From NCBI RefSeq assembly GCF_900660525.1, contig NZ_LR214970.1, forward strand, positions 372,001 to 436,000: a stretch of 64,000 bases of DNA, in the 5' to 3' direction. The DNA is from Mycoplasmopsis bovigenitalium. GTDB taxonomy: Bacteria; Bacillota_I; Bacilli_A; Mycoplasmatales; Metamycoplasmataceae. Shown here piece by piece: positions 22,716-34,249 of this stretch. Under the pieces are notes generated by a model, which was given only the letters and a program-made list of their open reading frames with translations, made no database searches and was not told where the DNA came from. Position 1 is the first letter of the stretch. Every line of letters begins with the position of its first letter. The position numbers and the translations under genes were made by a program.

Positions 22716-24350
22716 TTACGATATTAAATTGCTTTGCAAGCAACACGCCCGAATTTTACTCATTCTTTTTTTATAAAAATCGCTAGATTTAAATTCATCT
22801 TTTAGTCTATATTCTATTTTATTTTGCACCTCAGGTTGCAAACCGCTAGCAATTAAGGCTCTATGCAGTTCTGAGATATATTGTGAGTCATTTTTGCTAT
22901 GAAAATACATAGTTTCTAAAATTCGATTTTTGTTTTCGATATCTTGGTCATATTTTCTTTTGAATTTGTCATCTTCATCATTGGTTGCAAATGGGCAATA
23001 TCTAGCTCCCCGACCAATAAGTTGTGCTTCTTTAATTGTATAAGACCCAATTTTGCCTTTTCCGGCTTGTCGCGTATCATATAAGCGCACTATATCAAAT
23101 AAATTTAATACATCCCAGCCCTCATTTAACATATCAACTGAAAAAATAATTCTGATTGGATTATTGGTGTCTTCTAATGAATTAACTAACAATTGTTTTT
23201 CTTTATTATCGTCAGAAGCTCCATTCATAATTATTGAATTTTCAACAGTAAATGAATTTTTAATTGATTGCTCTAATAATTCAAGAGTATTATCTTTTTG
23301 TTTAAAGTAATTGATAGCTTCATTTAATTTTTCAATGTTAAATAGCTCTAAATTCAACAATTCATAACTTGTTAAAGTTTTTATTTTGTTAAAAAATTCT
23401 TCATAAAAACTTTTCGATTCATTAATTCTTTGCGACTTAAGCATAATTACAGGTTTAATATTAAGTTTTAAGTCTGAAAAAAGAAATTTTCGATATTCAC
23501 TCATTACTAATGCTATTAGCGTTCTTTGTCATAAATCACCAGAAGTAGCAAAATTTTGAAAATCTTTTGTATAGCCACTTTCCCTAAAATTTACAAGCGG
23601 ATAGTTAAAGACAATTTTATCCTTGTATTTTTCAAGAACATTGCTATCTTTTAAATCACAAGTTGCCGTGAATTCAAGCATTATATTATCTTTATTTCTA
23701 TTAAATGCATTCATAACTGAGATTTCTCAGCTTTTTAATTCAGATTCTTGGTCTATTGTTTTTTTCTTAGTAAATGAATTAATGTGATGGCTTTCATCAG
23801 AAATAAATACAACTTTATTGTCTTCAAATTGGTCAAATGTTATTTTATTTTCCTTTGGCTGCATTAAATCTAAGTGCAACTTTTGCGTGGTAGTAAAGAC
23901 TATTTCAATATCATCACTAAGTATATTATTGGTAAAATTATCAACTTTTTTGATTTTTATATTATTGCCTAAATATTGAATATTTTCGTCAAATAAATAT
24001 TTGCTAGATAATGGATTAATAAAGTTTTCAATTGTTTTTTCAAGCACATTGGTTTGATTGACAAAAAACAAAAATTTCCGATAACCTTTTGTATATAAAT
24101 AAAGAATAAGTCCTGCCATTATAACAGTTTTTCCACTCCCTGTTGCCATATGAAATAGTGAGTGAATTTGTTTATTATTTCTTAATTTACCATTTTCAAA
24201 ATACAAAATAAAATTACTAAAAGCATCTTTTTGATACTCTCTTAAAATTATGTTTTTTGATAGTCCACTATTAATAATGTCGGGAAAATCAATACTTTTG
24301 CCATATTCTTTTAAAGTATTAATTTTTTCATATAAAAATTGTTCTTTCAT
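22716..24350 (-). CDS. res: Type III restriction subunit Res, truncated at the C-terminus
   Basis: The 544-residue frame has the SF2 helicase part of Res: REYQKDAF, Walker A MATGSGKT (about 67-74), FISDESHH (about 182-189), and SVDMLNEGWD with EAQLIGRGARY (about 360-410). Complete Res proteins are about 900-1000 residues and end in a PD-(D/E)xK nuclease domain, which is absent. The last codons (KIRACCLQSN) look like read-through into ICE-end DNA. It starts two bases after the mod stop codon, as in a mod-res operon. A restriction-dead product is the likely result, leaving Mod as an orphan methyltransferase. Confidence 0.75.
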
Positions 24351-24351
24351 A

Positions 24352-26526
24352 TTATTTATCCCTATAAAATGAGTTGGTAAATGATTTATCAACTTCACTT
24401 ATATTAAAATCTTCATCATCTATATCTGAGTAATTTACATATAGTTTATTTTTATCAACTAAACTAATAAGAGCTTTTTTCTTGTTGGTTAAATCTAAAC
24501 TGTTGAATTCTTTTTCAGCATTTACTAATTCTTCATTTGATATATAAGGGACTATTCGATTATCTGAATATATTTTGGTTTTGATTTCATTGATATTTTT
24601 TTCTTTAGAATCTAGTATTTGGTTAATTAAAGTTTGAGAGTTTTCCAAAAGCTCACAATAAACAAATGAACCTCCACCTTGTCATTTTACTGATGTAGAG
24701 ATGCCGCCTTGTTCGCCTTTGATTACTTTTTTCATTCTTTCAACAGTTATATCTTGAATATAATCCATTTGCTCAATTCCTATGTATCTGCGATTCATTT
24801 TGTGAGCAACTGCCGCTGTTGTTCCCGAACCTAAGAAAAAGTCAAGAACAATGTCGTTTTCTTGTGTAGAAGATTTAATAATCTCTTCTAAAAGATTCTC
24901 GGATTTAGGATTATCGAAGACCTTAGATTTAAACATATTATTTAAATGAGTCGTCCCTGAAGTATTGGAAATATTTAAAACACTTTTAATTGGCAATGTA
25001 TTAGCTTTTAAAATATATTTTTCCCCTTTTTCTTCAATAATATCTTCAAACGATACAAATTCCTTTTTTATAATATTTTGATTGTTCTTTATTAAAACTT
25101 CATCATTATTCCATAATTCTTTAAAATTATTTATTCCCCAAGTCCAATGCCCTAAAACATTACCTGTTCTTTTTGGAGGTCTTATGATTTTATAGCCTAA
25201 AGATAATAGATATTCATCATTTTTATAAATTTCTTCTTCAGTAGAATTTTTGCATAAATTTTCTACACTGTAATCCATTAGTGCAATAGCATGTATTATT
25301 TTATTATCTTTTTTAAATACTTTAAAATCGTTATAACCAAGATTATTTCTGTCTAATAGTCTATTGTTATTGCCTGTTATCCCGTTTCCCGTTCCTTCAT
25401 AGTAGTACACAGTATAACCAAGATTATTTCTGTCTAATAGTCTATTGTTATTGCCTGTTATCCCGTTTCCCGTTCCTTCATAGTAGTACACAGTATAACC
25501 AAGATTATTTCTGTCTAATAGTCTATCGTGGCCAGAAGAAGCACCTGTATCTCTTCCTAAATAATATTTATCTTCAAAAACTTCTTTTTTAACATAGTTT
25601 ATGTATGTTAAAAGTAAATCATGATATTGTTTAACATAACACAAAATATATTCATGATTTTTTTGTATGGTTTTGCTGTCATTTTGGGTATTGCCTTTTA
25701 ATTGAATGATTGTTCCGTATAAATTCTCCCTCCCAAAAATATCGTCCATCAACACCTTTAAATAAGCTTGTTCATTGTCATCACATTGCACAAAAATAAC
25801 GCCGTCATCTTTTAACAGCTTTTTCGCTAACTCTAGTCTATTTTTCATAAACACAAGTCAAGTTGAATGATTAAATGAGTCATTGTAGTTGAATGAATCA
25901 TTCCCTGTATTATATGGTGGGTCAATATAAATGCACTTTACCTTGCCTTCATAGCGTTTAAGCAATGATGAAAGAGCAATTAAGTTATTGCCTTTAATTA
26001 TTAAATTATCATTTTCATTAAGTGTGATATTTTCTTGAATACCATCTTTTGTATATCTTTTTGCATTAGTAAAAACTTTGGGAGCGAGCATTTTACTAAT
26101 TTCTCCGCTGGCAATTACTTCATTATAAAGTATCTCGCGACGCTTTTGTTTGTCTTTTTCTTGCCCTCCCCCTATTAAGCAATCTTTATATGGAAAATCT
26201 AAAACAACATCATTTGTTTTAGAAATGAAATTGCCATTATGTGTTAAACCGATTTTGTTTGAATATTTAGTATATGAATCTGGCAAGAATTCTTTTGATT
26301 CAATAAATCAAGCAAATTTTTGTTTATCAAAAACTAATGAATTTTCAACATTAACAAAGAATGTCTCTTTTACTTGTTGATTTGCAATTAATAAAGCCAA
26401 TAAATCTTTATCCATGTTCATAACATCACTATAAACACTTGTTTTTAATAATTTACCATCTTCTGATATATACTTTTCGTTTGTTAAAAGTAATTTAGAA
26501 ACTATTTCAAAAATGTTATTCTTCAT
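24352..26526 (-). CDS. mod: Type III DNA adenine methyltransferase Mod
   Basis: This 724-residue protein has the beta-class order: catalytic DPPYNTG at about 201-207 first, then the AdoMet-binding DFFLGSGTTAA at about 560-570. The central region between them is the target recognition domain and contains two complete 27-residue tandem repeats plus part of a third. TGA codes Trp at several sites. The upstream GGGAGCAAGTT contains a GGGAG site before ATG 26526. The first 72 codons are duplicated at 1-219. With Res truncated it probably acts as a stand-alone epigenetic methylase. Confidence 0.9.
25334..25530. repeat. 81-bp in-frame tandem repeat in the mod recognition domain
   Basis: The unit beginning TAACCAAGATTATTTCTGTC starts at 25334, 25415 and 25496, exactly 81 bp apart, with the third copy partial. 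It encodes 27 residues (RLLDRNNLGYTVYYYEG...). Copy-number change would keep the frame and lengthen or shorten the recognition domain. Confidence 0.9.
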
Positions 26527-26727
26527 AACTTGCTCCCTTTCTAATTTGTAAAAATGATATGTATATTTATTAATTAATTAAATGATAGCAAAATTTTATT
26601 TGCTTTCATCAGCGTAAGTTAGAAAAGCTAAAAAACATTAAAAATATGCTTTTAGAAAAATGTTTGCAGACAAAAAAACACTGAAACCAGCTATTAGATT
26701 CAAGGAATTTACTAACGCTTGAGAACA
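26308..26727. repeat. Direct repeat, right copy (partner 1-420)
   Basis: This matches the left copy from mod codon 73 through the AWEQ codons of the hsdS cassette, then diverges into a different recognition domain. Confidence 0.85.
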
Positions 26728-27268
26728 ACACAAGTTGCAAAATTACCTGCAAGTATCTAATATTAAAAACAACATAGAGCTAGATAAAGAAGATGTTTTT
26801 TCAATATCAGGAGAATTTGGGGTTGTTAATCAAATAGAATTTTTGGGTCGCTCATTTGCTGGTAAAAATTTAACTGATTACAAGGTTGTGTTTGAAGGGG
26901 ATGTAGTTTACACAAAATCACCATTAAGGTCTAATCCATATGGCATAATTAAAACAAATAAACAAAAAACAGGGATAGTTTCAACTTTATATGCGGTTTT
27001 TAAACCTTTTGACAATGTTGATTCACCATTTATCCAAACTTATTTTGAACAGGATTATAGAACTAACAAATATTTGCACCCAATGGTTTCCAAGGGTGCA
27101 AAAAACACAATGACTATATCCGATTCAAACTCTTTATCAGGATATGTAATTTTTCCAACTAAATATGAACAACAAAATATTTCTAGGTTGTTTTCAAATT
27201 TAGACTCCCTAATCACCCTTCATCAGCGTAAGTTAGAAAAGCTAAAAACATCAAAAATATGCTTTTAG
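26660..27268 (+). CDS. hsdS: Half-length HsdS cassette, recognition domain B
   Basis: The 202-residue frame starts MFADKKTLKPAIRF. It carries a recognition domain unlike its neighbours (HKLQNYLQVSNIKNN...) and ends SLITLHQRKLEKLKTSKICF, where an intact gene would read LKNIKNMLLEKMF. The frame is thus broken between this cassette and the next. It is probably a silent donor for the hsdS genes at 34-36.6 kb, since half an HsdS subunit with one domain would need to dimerise to work. Confidence 0.75.
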
Positions 27269-27272
27269 AAAA

Positions 27273-27863
27273 ATGTTTGCAGACAAAAAAACACTGAAAC
27301 CAGCTATTAGATTCAAGGAATTTACTAACGCTTGAGAACAGAGGAAATTCGAAAATGTATTTTTCAATATTCAAGAAAAAAACAATGGCACATTTGATAT
27401 TAAAAAATATATTTCGGTAGCAACCAATACTTTTAAGACAGATTTGAAAATTGATAATATCAAAACTATTGCAGGTTATAGCATATTTAGAGTTGGCGAC
27501 ATTGCATATGAAGGCCACACTAATAAAGAGTTTCCATTCGGCAGATTTGTACAAAATACTTTAAAAAATGGCATTATTTCTAATATTTTTACAGTTTTTA
27601 GACCTAAGATTGAATTTTCGTTGAATTTTTCAAAATATTGAGCAAATAGTAATAATGTAATGCTTGCGGCATTAAAAAGAAGTTCAAAATCAGGAATAAT
27701 GATGAATTCTTTGGATATAGAAATAATTAATAAAGAGATTATTAAGCTGCCAGAACTCAAAGAACAAAAAAGAGTAGGTAGTTTATTATCAAATATCGAC
27801 TCCCTAATCACCCTTCATCAGCGTAAGTTAGAAAAGCTAAAAACATCAAAAATATGCTTTTAG
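27273..27863 (+). CDS. hsdS: Half-length HsdS cassette, recognition domain A
   Basis: This 196-residue cassette carries the same recognition domain (FENVFFNIQEK...) seen at 353-976, in the hsdS remnant at 32.6-33.2 kb and in hsdS at 35367-36566. It starts four bases after the previous cassette ends and finishes with the same frame-broken SLITLHQRK... tail. It lies on the strand opposite to the two full genes, a requirement for inversion between copies. Confidence 0.75.
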
Positions 27864-27868
27864 AAAAG

Positions 27869-28462
27869 ATGTTTGCAGACGAAAAAACACTAAAACCAGC
27901 TATTAGATTCAAGGAATTTACTAATGCTTGAGAACAGAGAAGGGTTGGTGAGCTATTTAATATTAGTCGAGGTTATGTATTGGGTAAAAAAGAAATCAAG
28001 TCATATAAATTTGGTGATTTTATCTACCCAGTTTACTCATCTCAAACAGAAAATAATGGACTTTTAGGTTATAACAATAAATACTTAGAAAAAGATGCTA
28101 TCACTTGAACCACAGATGGGGCTAATGCTGGAACCGTTTTTTACAGAAGAGGCTATTTTTATGCAACAAACGTCTGTGGAATAATATCTGAAAAACTAAT
28201 GAAACCAAACTTGTTTTATTCAAATTCCATTGGAAAAATTACTCAAAAGTTCGTTAATAAAACAAATAACCCAAAGTTAATGTCAAATGTTATGTCTGAA
28301 ATAATAGTTAAGTATCCCAATATAAATGAACAAAACAAAATTTCTGAGATATTACAATGATTTTACTCCCTAATCACCCTTCATCAGCGTAAGCATTATT
28401 ATTGATTTTTTTCATTTTTTATACATAAAAAAGTATTTATTTATATGGGTGTAGAAAGGTAA
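27869..28462 (+). CDS. hsdS: Half-length HsdS cassette, recognition domain C
   Basis: This 197-residue cassette has the intact linker spelling (GAAAAGATG) and a distinct domain (RRVGELFNISRGYVLGKKEI...). After SLITLHQRK it continues into the tail HYYWFFSFFIHKKVF..., which is sequence that precedes the recombinase gene. Homology therefore ends precisely at the cassette border. The same tail ends the cassette at 353-976. Confidence 0.75.
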
Positions 28463-28463
28463 A

Positions 28464-29384
28464 ATGAAAAAATCAGAAATACTTTTATATAAATATTTTC
28501 AAAATTGAATTGATGTATATAAAAAAGGTTCAATAAGAAAAATAAGTTTTAAAAAATATCAATTGACTTTAGATTGGATTATTAAAATTGCTAGAGATGT
28601 ACGTCTGTGTGATTTGGATAGAACTTTATATCAACGTATACTTAATGAGTATGCACTAACTCATGAAAGACAAACTACAATGGATTTTCACCATCATTTA
28701 AAAAGTTGTTTATTAGATGCTTTTGATGATGGCTATTTGACTAATGACCCTACTCGTAAAGTAGTAATTAAAGGTAAAAATCCTCGTAAGAAAAAAGTTA
28801 AATTTTTAAGTCAATTCGAATTGCAATTATTAGTTAAAAATTTAAAATTAAAAGATTTTATTAATCTGGATTGACTTATTTTATTGATAGCTAAAACAGG
28901 TTTAAGATATTCAGAAGCATTGGCACTTACGCCACAAGACTTTGATTTTGCAAAGCAAACTCTAAATGTATCAAAAACTTGGGATTATAAAGAACAGGGC
29001 GGCTTTCTGCCAACCAAAAACAAGTCTAGTATAAGAAAAATACAACTTGATTGAATGACAGTTAGTCAATTTTCGGGCATTATTAAAAATATACCTGAAA
29101 ATGAACCGATTTTTGTAACTAAAGAACGTATTTATAACTCAACTATTAATGATGTATTAATGCGTCGCTGCAATGCGGCTGGTATTCCTGTTATTAGCGT
29201 GCATGGTTTGCGTCATACTCATGCTTCATTATTGCTTTATGCTGGTGTTTCTATTGCTTCGGTTGCTAAGCGTTTGGGTCATGCTAGCATGAACACTACT
29301 GAAAAAGTTTATTTACATATTATTAATGAATTAGAAAACAAAGATGTTGACTTAGTAATGAGATCGATATCACTACTTAATTAA
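28464..29384 (+). CDS. xer: Tyrosine site-specific recombinase (Xer-like), probable hsdS inversion enzyme
   Basis: This 306-residue protein has a phage-integrase-like N-terminal core-binding domain and a C-terminal catalytic domain. Visible catalytic residues are Arg in TGLRYSEAL, His-X-X-Arg in VHGLRHTHASL, His in LGHASMNTTEKVYLH and the nucleophile Tyr in VYLH. It begins two bases after the third hsdS cassette and is convergent with hsdR. In other mycoplasmas Xer-family enzymes next to variable gene clusters invert them, so a role in hsdS shuffling is inferred from position. A 5' fragment is duplicated at 978. Confidence 0.85.
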
Positions 29385-29409
29385 AAAATTATTATCACAC
29401 CCACAAAAC

Positions 29410-29437
29410 AAAAAGCCACATTTGTGGCTATTTTTTG
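29410..29437. terminator. Terminator between convergent xer and hsdR
   Basis: Stem AAAGCCACA/TGTGGCT with a T-run on the + strand and A-rich flank upstream could serve both genes; it overlaps the last codons of hsdR. Confidence 0.7.
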
Positions 29438-32400
29438 TCTTTTTGTTCTCTAATTCAATTCTCAACAAACGAAATAAAGTCAGCTGGCAGAGCTTTTTTT
29501 GGTTTTCTATTTAGTTTTAGTGCAAATTTTTTCCTTATTTCATCTGTATATGATTTTTCGCATAAATCATGCAATCTATTATTAACATTGATTGGTTCAG
29601 TTGAGTTAATGATTTTATTAATGGCTTTAGAATCAAAGTTTCACTCGTTGCAAAATTCTTTTAGAATTTCAGTCTCGATATTTAAAATAGCTTCAGTAAA
29701 TTCTTCATTAATATCTAGATAATCTCAGTTCTTTTGATTATTAAAATATGGTTCTAAAATTCGCAATAATATTTCTTGGTGTTCAGTTGTAAAACTTGAG
29801 ATTGCATGCACGATGCGTTCTCTTGTGCGATCTAATTTGATAATATCATTAAGTTTAGCTAAATTTAATGGAATTCTTTCATAATAAAAGTGATATTCTG
29901 TTGATAAATTTTGCGATTCTAGAGGGTCGGGTTCATCATTAGTGCCAGAAGCGTGATTTTCTTTATGATGTTCTTTCAAGTAGCGAGTTATATCCTCGTT
30001 TCTAGCAACTAACGCATCAAAATCATGTTCTGTATATGTTATAGTACTACAAATGTCATTAGGATTTTTTGCTCTTTCTCAACTAAAGCCCATGATCTTG
30101 ACTGCTCTTACATGATTAATAATTTTATTTATTAATTTATTGGCTTTTCTCATGTTTTCTGTGTATTGTAATTTATCAATGTGTTGCTCGGGATAAATTG
30201 AGCCAAATCAGGTGTGTTTGCTATACATTAAGAAAATTTTTTTTACTTCTGCAAATAAATTATTGATGCTTAATAGACGATCTTCAAAACTTGTAGTAAG
30301 TATTGATTCAATATTTATATCAGCATACTTGCTTAGAGCTTTATCAAGGTTGTAATTCATTGTGTTGGGTTGGCGATAGAATATTACATTACCAAAATCC
30401 TTGCCAGGAAGTGTTCTATTAGTTCTTGAAATAGCTTGAATTAAATGCTCATAAGTCATAACTTTGTCAAAATAAATTGTATTAATATATTTTGAGTCAA
30501 AACCTGTTAGCATCTGGTTAACAACAATTAAAAGTTGCAATTTATCTTTATTTTCAATGTTATTAAAATTACCTTTTTGTGATAATCTTTTTGACAAATC
30601 TTTCTTAAATTCAGCACTATTGGTCACGTTTATTACTTTTTCAAAATCTTTATTATATCTTTTAATAATATTGTTTATAGCATCTGCTTTGTATTCAGTT
30701 TTTGCTAATTCTTCTTCGTGATCAAGGCTTTGGTCAAAAAGAGCTGTAAATTTGAAGTCTTTATATTTTTCATTATTATCGCAAGCATCAGCAAATAGTT
30801 CAAAATACTCAATGGCATCAGGAATACTTTTAACTGCGAATATAGCACTATATCTTTTATCATCTAAAAAGTATTCTTGAGTGTTTAATATATCCTCAAC
30901 AATCAATTTTTTAAAGCGTTTATCATCGTAGTATCCGCCCTTTAATAAATCTTCTTCGTAATCACGATTAATTTTTTTACCATTTTCATCAAGGTCTCTG
31001 AAATGACCTAATTTATCTACTATTTTGGCATTTTTATTTTTATATAAACCTTTTTTAAGGAATTTTATGGCATTTTCTTTAAGGAATTTTATGGCGCTTT
31101 CTGTGTATTTGTCAAACACTTTATATTCAATATTAAAGTCTAATATCTTTTTATCTTGAATACCATTCTTTAATGTGTAACTGTGCAACAGTTCACCAAA
31201 AATATCTTTAGTTTCAAGACCATTTTTTGAGTTTTCTTTACCAAGTGGTGTGCCTGTAAAACCAATTAAAGCAGCATTAGGGAATGTTTCATTGATATTT
31301 TTAATCATTTCGCCAGATGTGCTTCTGTGAGCTTCGTCAAAAATAAAGACAATTTTTTGTGAAGCCGCTCTGTTTATTTCTCTCTCTGAAAAGTTTTTTG
31401 TATTTACTCTAGATTGTTTTTGGATTGAACCAACAATTATAGTGTTCATCAAATTTTGCTGTTTTATTAAAGCAATAAGATCATCGGTTGATGAAGCTGT
31501 TTTAACATCGACTTTTCCACCCTTAAAACTGCTAAATTCGCTAAAACTTTGTGTTCCTAATTCTGTTCTATCTACTACAAAAACAACTGTATCAGCAATA
31601 TTCCATTCAAGCAATAATTGCGATAATTTAAAACTGGTCAGAGTTTTCCCTGAACCTGTTGAGTGTCAAATATGACCAACTTTTGCACATCCAGAGCGAT
31701 TTGGGTCAAAGAAAATTTTTTTATCAGTTCTAAACTTTCTTTCAATTTTATCAATTGCATGAAACTGATAACTTCTTAAAATTAATGGAATGTTTTCATT
31801 TTCTTGGCAAACAGTAAAGTTGGCAATAAGACGGTGCGCCATTGGAATTGATAAAAAATGTTTAACAACATCTCTTCAATCTCGTAAAACATTGTTTCGG
31901 TCATCGTGTCAATAACTAAATGACTGTTCATTAATAGATTGACCAGAATGATCTGTTGGCATATATTTCATTTCTTCAGGGTTCATAGCAACACTAACTT
32001 GAACTAGTTTTAAAATTTCATCAAAACCACCTGAATCAATGAAGGTATTAATTTGGGTTATTGATTCTGATATGCTAATTCCTTTTGCCTTTAATTCAAT
32101 ATGAAATAATGGCAAACCATTAATTAATAAAATAACATCAGCTCTATGGCCGCGATTAACTGCTTTTCAAGGCAGTATGACTTCTTTGGCAATTTGATAA
32201 ACTGAATCACCAGCATTAATTTCTTTTCTACTGAAGATTTTTAAATATATTTCTTTGCCGTATTTTTCTGTATCTTTTTTATTATCTCTTTTAATAGCAA
32301 TTGTTTCGCTATTTATTAATTTATAAGCGGCTGTTGTGCTATTACATTGTTTAATTTTTTCTTTTAATTGCTCTTTTTCACCCTCTGTAAGGTCAATGTT

Positions 32401-32583
32401 ATTTAATCTATCTTTATTATTGCGATAAACTATTTTAAAAAAGTTGTTTCACAAATCTTCTATAGTGCAATTTTCGAGAACTGGTTTAATAATTTCCTTA
32501 TTTATATTTCTTCAGCCGTTTTCTTGCAAGGCGTTGACTAAATCATTTTGAAATTTTTTTTCACTATCTTTATTTTCTATCAT
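29428..32583 (-). CDS. hsdR: Type I restriction subunit HsdR
   Basis: This 1051-residue motor-nuclease subunit has its nuclease motif at about 140-160 (RADVILLINGLPLFHIELKAKG, Asp...Glu-X-Lys). The SF2 helicase motifs are WHSTGSGKTLTS (about 300-312), FIFDEAHRS (about 409-417) and QAISRTNRT (motif VI, about 710). The ribosome site CTAAGGAGA precedes ATG 32583. An eight-residue direct duplication (AIKFLKEN AIKFLKKG) lies near 31057-31104 after the nuclease/helicase part. Length is normal for the family. It is last in the - strand hsd operon. Confidence 0.9.
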
Positions 32584-32596
32584 TTGTTTATTCTCC

Positions 32597-33160
32597 TTAG
32601 ATAAATATTTTTATCAAGTTGTTGTTTAATGTTTTAAGATTTTTTAACTTACGCTGATGAAGGGTGATTAGGGAGTCGATATTTGATAATAAACTACCTA
32701 CTCTTTTTTGTTCTTTGAGTTCTGGCAGCTTAATAATCTCTTTATTAATTATTTCTATATCCAAAGAATTCATCATTATTCCTGATTTTGAACTTCTTTT
32801 TAATGCCGCAAGCATTACATTATTACTATTTGCTCAATATTTTGAAAAATTCAACGAAAATTCAATCTTAGGTCTAAAAACTGTAAAAATATTAGAAATA
32901 ATGCCATTTTTTAAAGTATTTTGTACAAATCTGCCGAATGGAAACTCTTTATTAGTGTGGCCTTCATATGCAATGTCGCTAACTCTAAATATGCTATAAC
33001 CTGCAATAGTTTTGATATTATCAATTTTCAAATCTGTCTTAAAAGTATTGGTTGCTACCGAAATATATTTTTTAATATCAAATGTGCCATTGTTTTTTTC
33101 TTGAATATTGAAAAATACATTTTCGAATTTCCTCTGTTCTCAAGCGAAATTGATTATAGA
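32597..33160 (-). pseudogene. hsdS: 5'-truncated hsdS with recognition domain A
   Basis: The frame carries domain A (with one visible change, GDIAYEGH to SDIAYEGH) and a normal-looking C-terminal end, LITLHQRKLKNLKTLNNN. Homology upstream stops at the AWEQ codons and is replaced by the 3' end of the DUF3791-like gene, leaving no ATG start; only a TTG at 33031 opens the frame. It is the product of a rearrangement at a cassette border. It sits directly upstream of hsdR. Confidence 0.75.
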
Positions 33161-33162
33161 AA

Positions 33163-33576
33163 CTATTCACCAACTTTTTTAACTGCTAATTCAAGCTCTA
33201 AATCGTGCAGACCATAGTACGCTTTTTTCAAAAAATCAAGCGGTACTTTTTTTAGTACTTCTGAACTTGGAATATTGTAGTATCACTGATAATAAGCATA
33301 GAATTCGCCGATTCAATCAGGCATAAAACCGTCCATAGCTTTACCAGGCTTTAAAACATAGTTTTCTGTTTTTGTAAAATAGTCCCATAACTCTTTAGCA
33401 CTCATAGTATTGACATAGGCTTTTGCTTCGTCAATACTTTTTCTTGTTTTGCTTTGCATATAGGTGTTAATAAAGTCTTCGGTGTCTTTATCAAAGAAAT
33501 TATGAGCAACAAAATCAAAGAGTTTTCCTTGATTTTCTACCACATCATCTAAATAAGAAATTGAATAAGCTCTCAT
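33163..33576 (-). CDS. DUF3791-like protein, possible antitoxin
   Basis: This 137-residue protein begins two bases after the DUF3990 stop codon, so the pair is cotranslated. The sequence (MRAYSISYLDDVVENQGKLF...TYMQSKTRKSIDEAKAYVNT) resembles the small DUF3791 proteins that commonly accompany DUF3990 genes, but the C-terminal part (WYYNIPSSEVLKKV...) is longer than usual. Its stop codon abuts the rearranged hsdS remnant. An antitoxin role is inferred from the pairing. Confidence 0.55.
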
Positions 33577-33578
33577 AT

Positions 33579-34235
33579 TTATAACTCCTTAAAAAGTGTG
33601 CTAAAAACATTAGTCACGCGATTAGCATCTGAGTCAATAATATTTTTCATTTTATTTCTTGCTGTAATATCACGTTGATTATATTTTTCATTAAACTCAG
33701 AATAAAGAACAGTGCTTAATCCATCTTCTAACTCTTGTAGTTTAGAATAAGCAAGTTCAGATTTAATGCAATACTGAACACCTAAACCACCCAATGAAAG
33801 CAATTCTTCAAGAATATCGATATCAATATTGTCTTTTACAAATTCCTTTGCAATATAGAAATATGATGCATTTGCTCTCCAACCTTTAATAACATCATAT
33901 TCTTTGGTATCTACACCATATTTATCTATAAACTTCTTTGCAAGCATACGATAACGCTTCGAATCACTGGCTTCCCTATGTTTCATTAGTTCAGCTAGCC
34001 AAGCTAAAATGCCCTTTTCTTGAAAATCTAAAATTTTAAGTCCGCTAATATCAAGTTGATATTTGTGAATTCATCCATTTTGCTCATTTGGTCGACAAAC
34101 TGCTCATTCTTTTGCTAATTCTTTACTTTCAGTTAAGTAAAATCCTTTTCCATAATCATGTCTTTCTTCACCTTTGCCATATGTAGGTACTACAATTTTC
34201 TCGGGAGTGCCATGAAATAAGATTAATTTATCCAT
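33579..34235 (-). CDS. DUF3990 protein, predicted ADP-ribosyltransferase-fold toxin
   Basis: This 218-residue protein opens with LILFHGTPEKIVVPTYG (residues 4-20) and HDYGKGFYLTES (26-37), the DUF3990 signature. It resembles the H/Y part of diphtheria-toxin/PARP-type ADP-ribosyltransferases (FHGT then YG.GFYLT), followed by a KEWAVC segment. The start follows AAAGGAATG. It sits inside the hsd operon, 14 bases after an hsdS stop. Trp is coded by TGA and TGG, so it has been adapted to code 4 at least in part. A toxin or defence effector role is inferred; no catalytic Glu is confirmed. Confidence 0.7.
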
Positions 34236-34249
34236 CTTTGCATTCCTTT

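Noticed and set aside
25334-25530. Regular repeats as a possible CRISPR array
   Set aside because: The units are contiguous 81-bp copies with no spacers and are in frame within mod.
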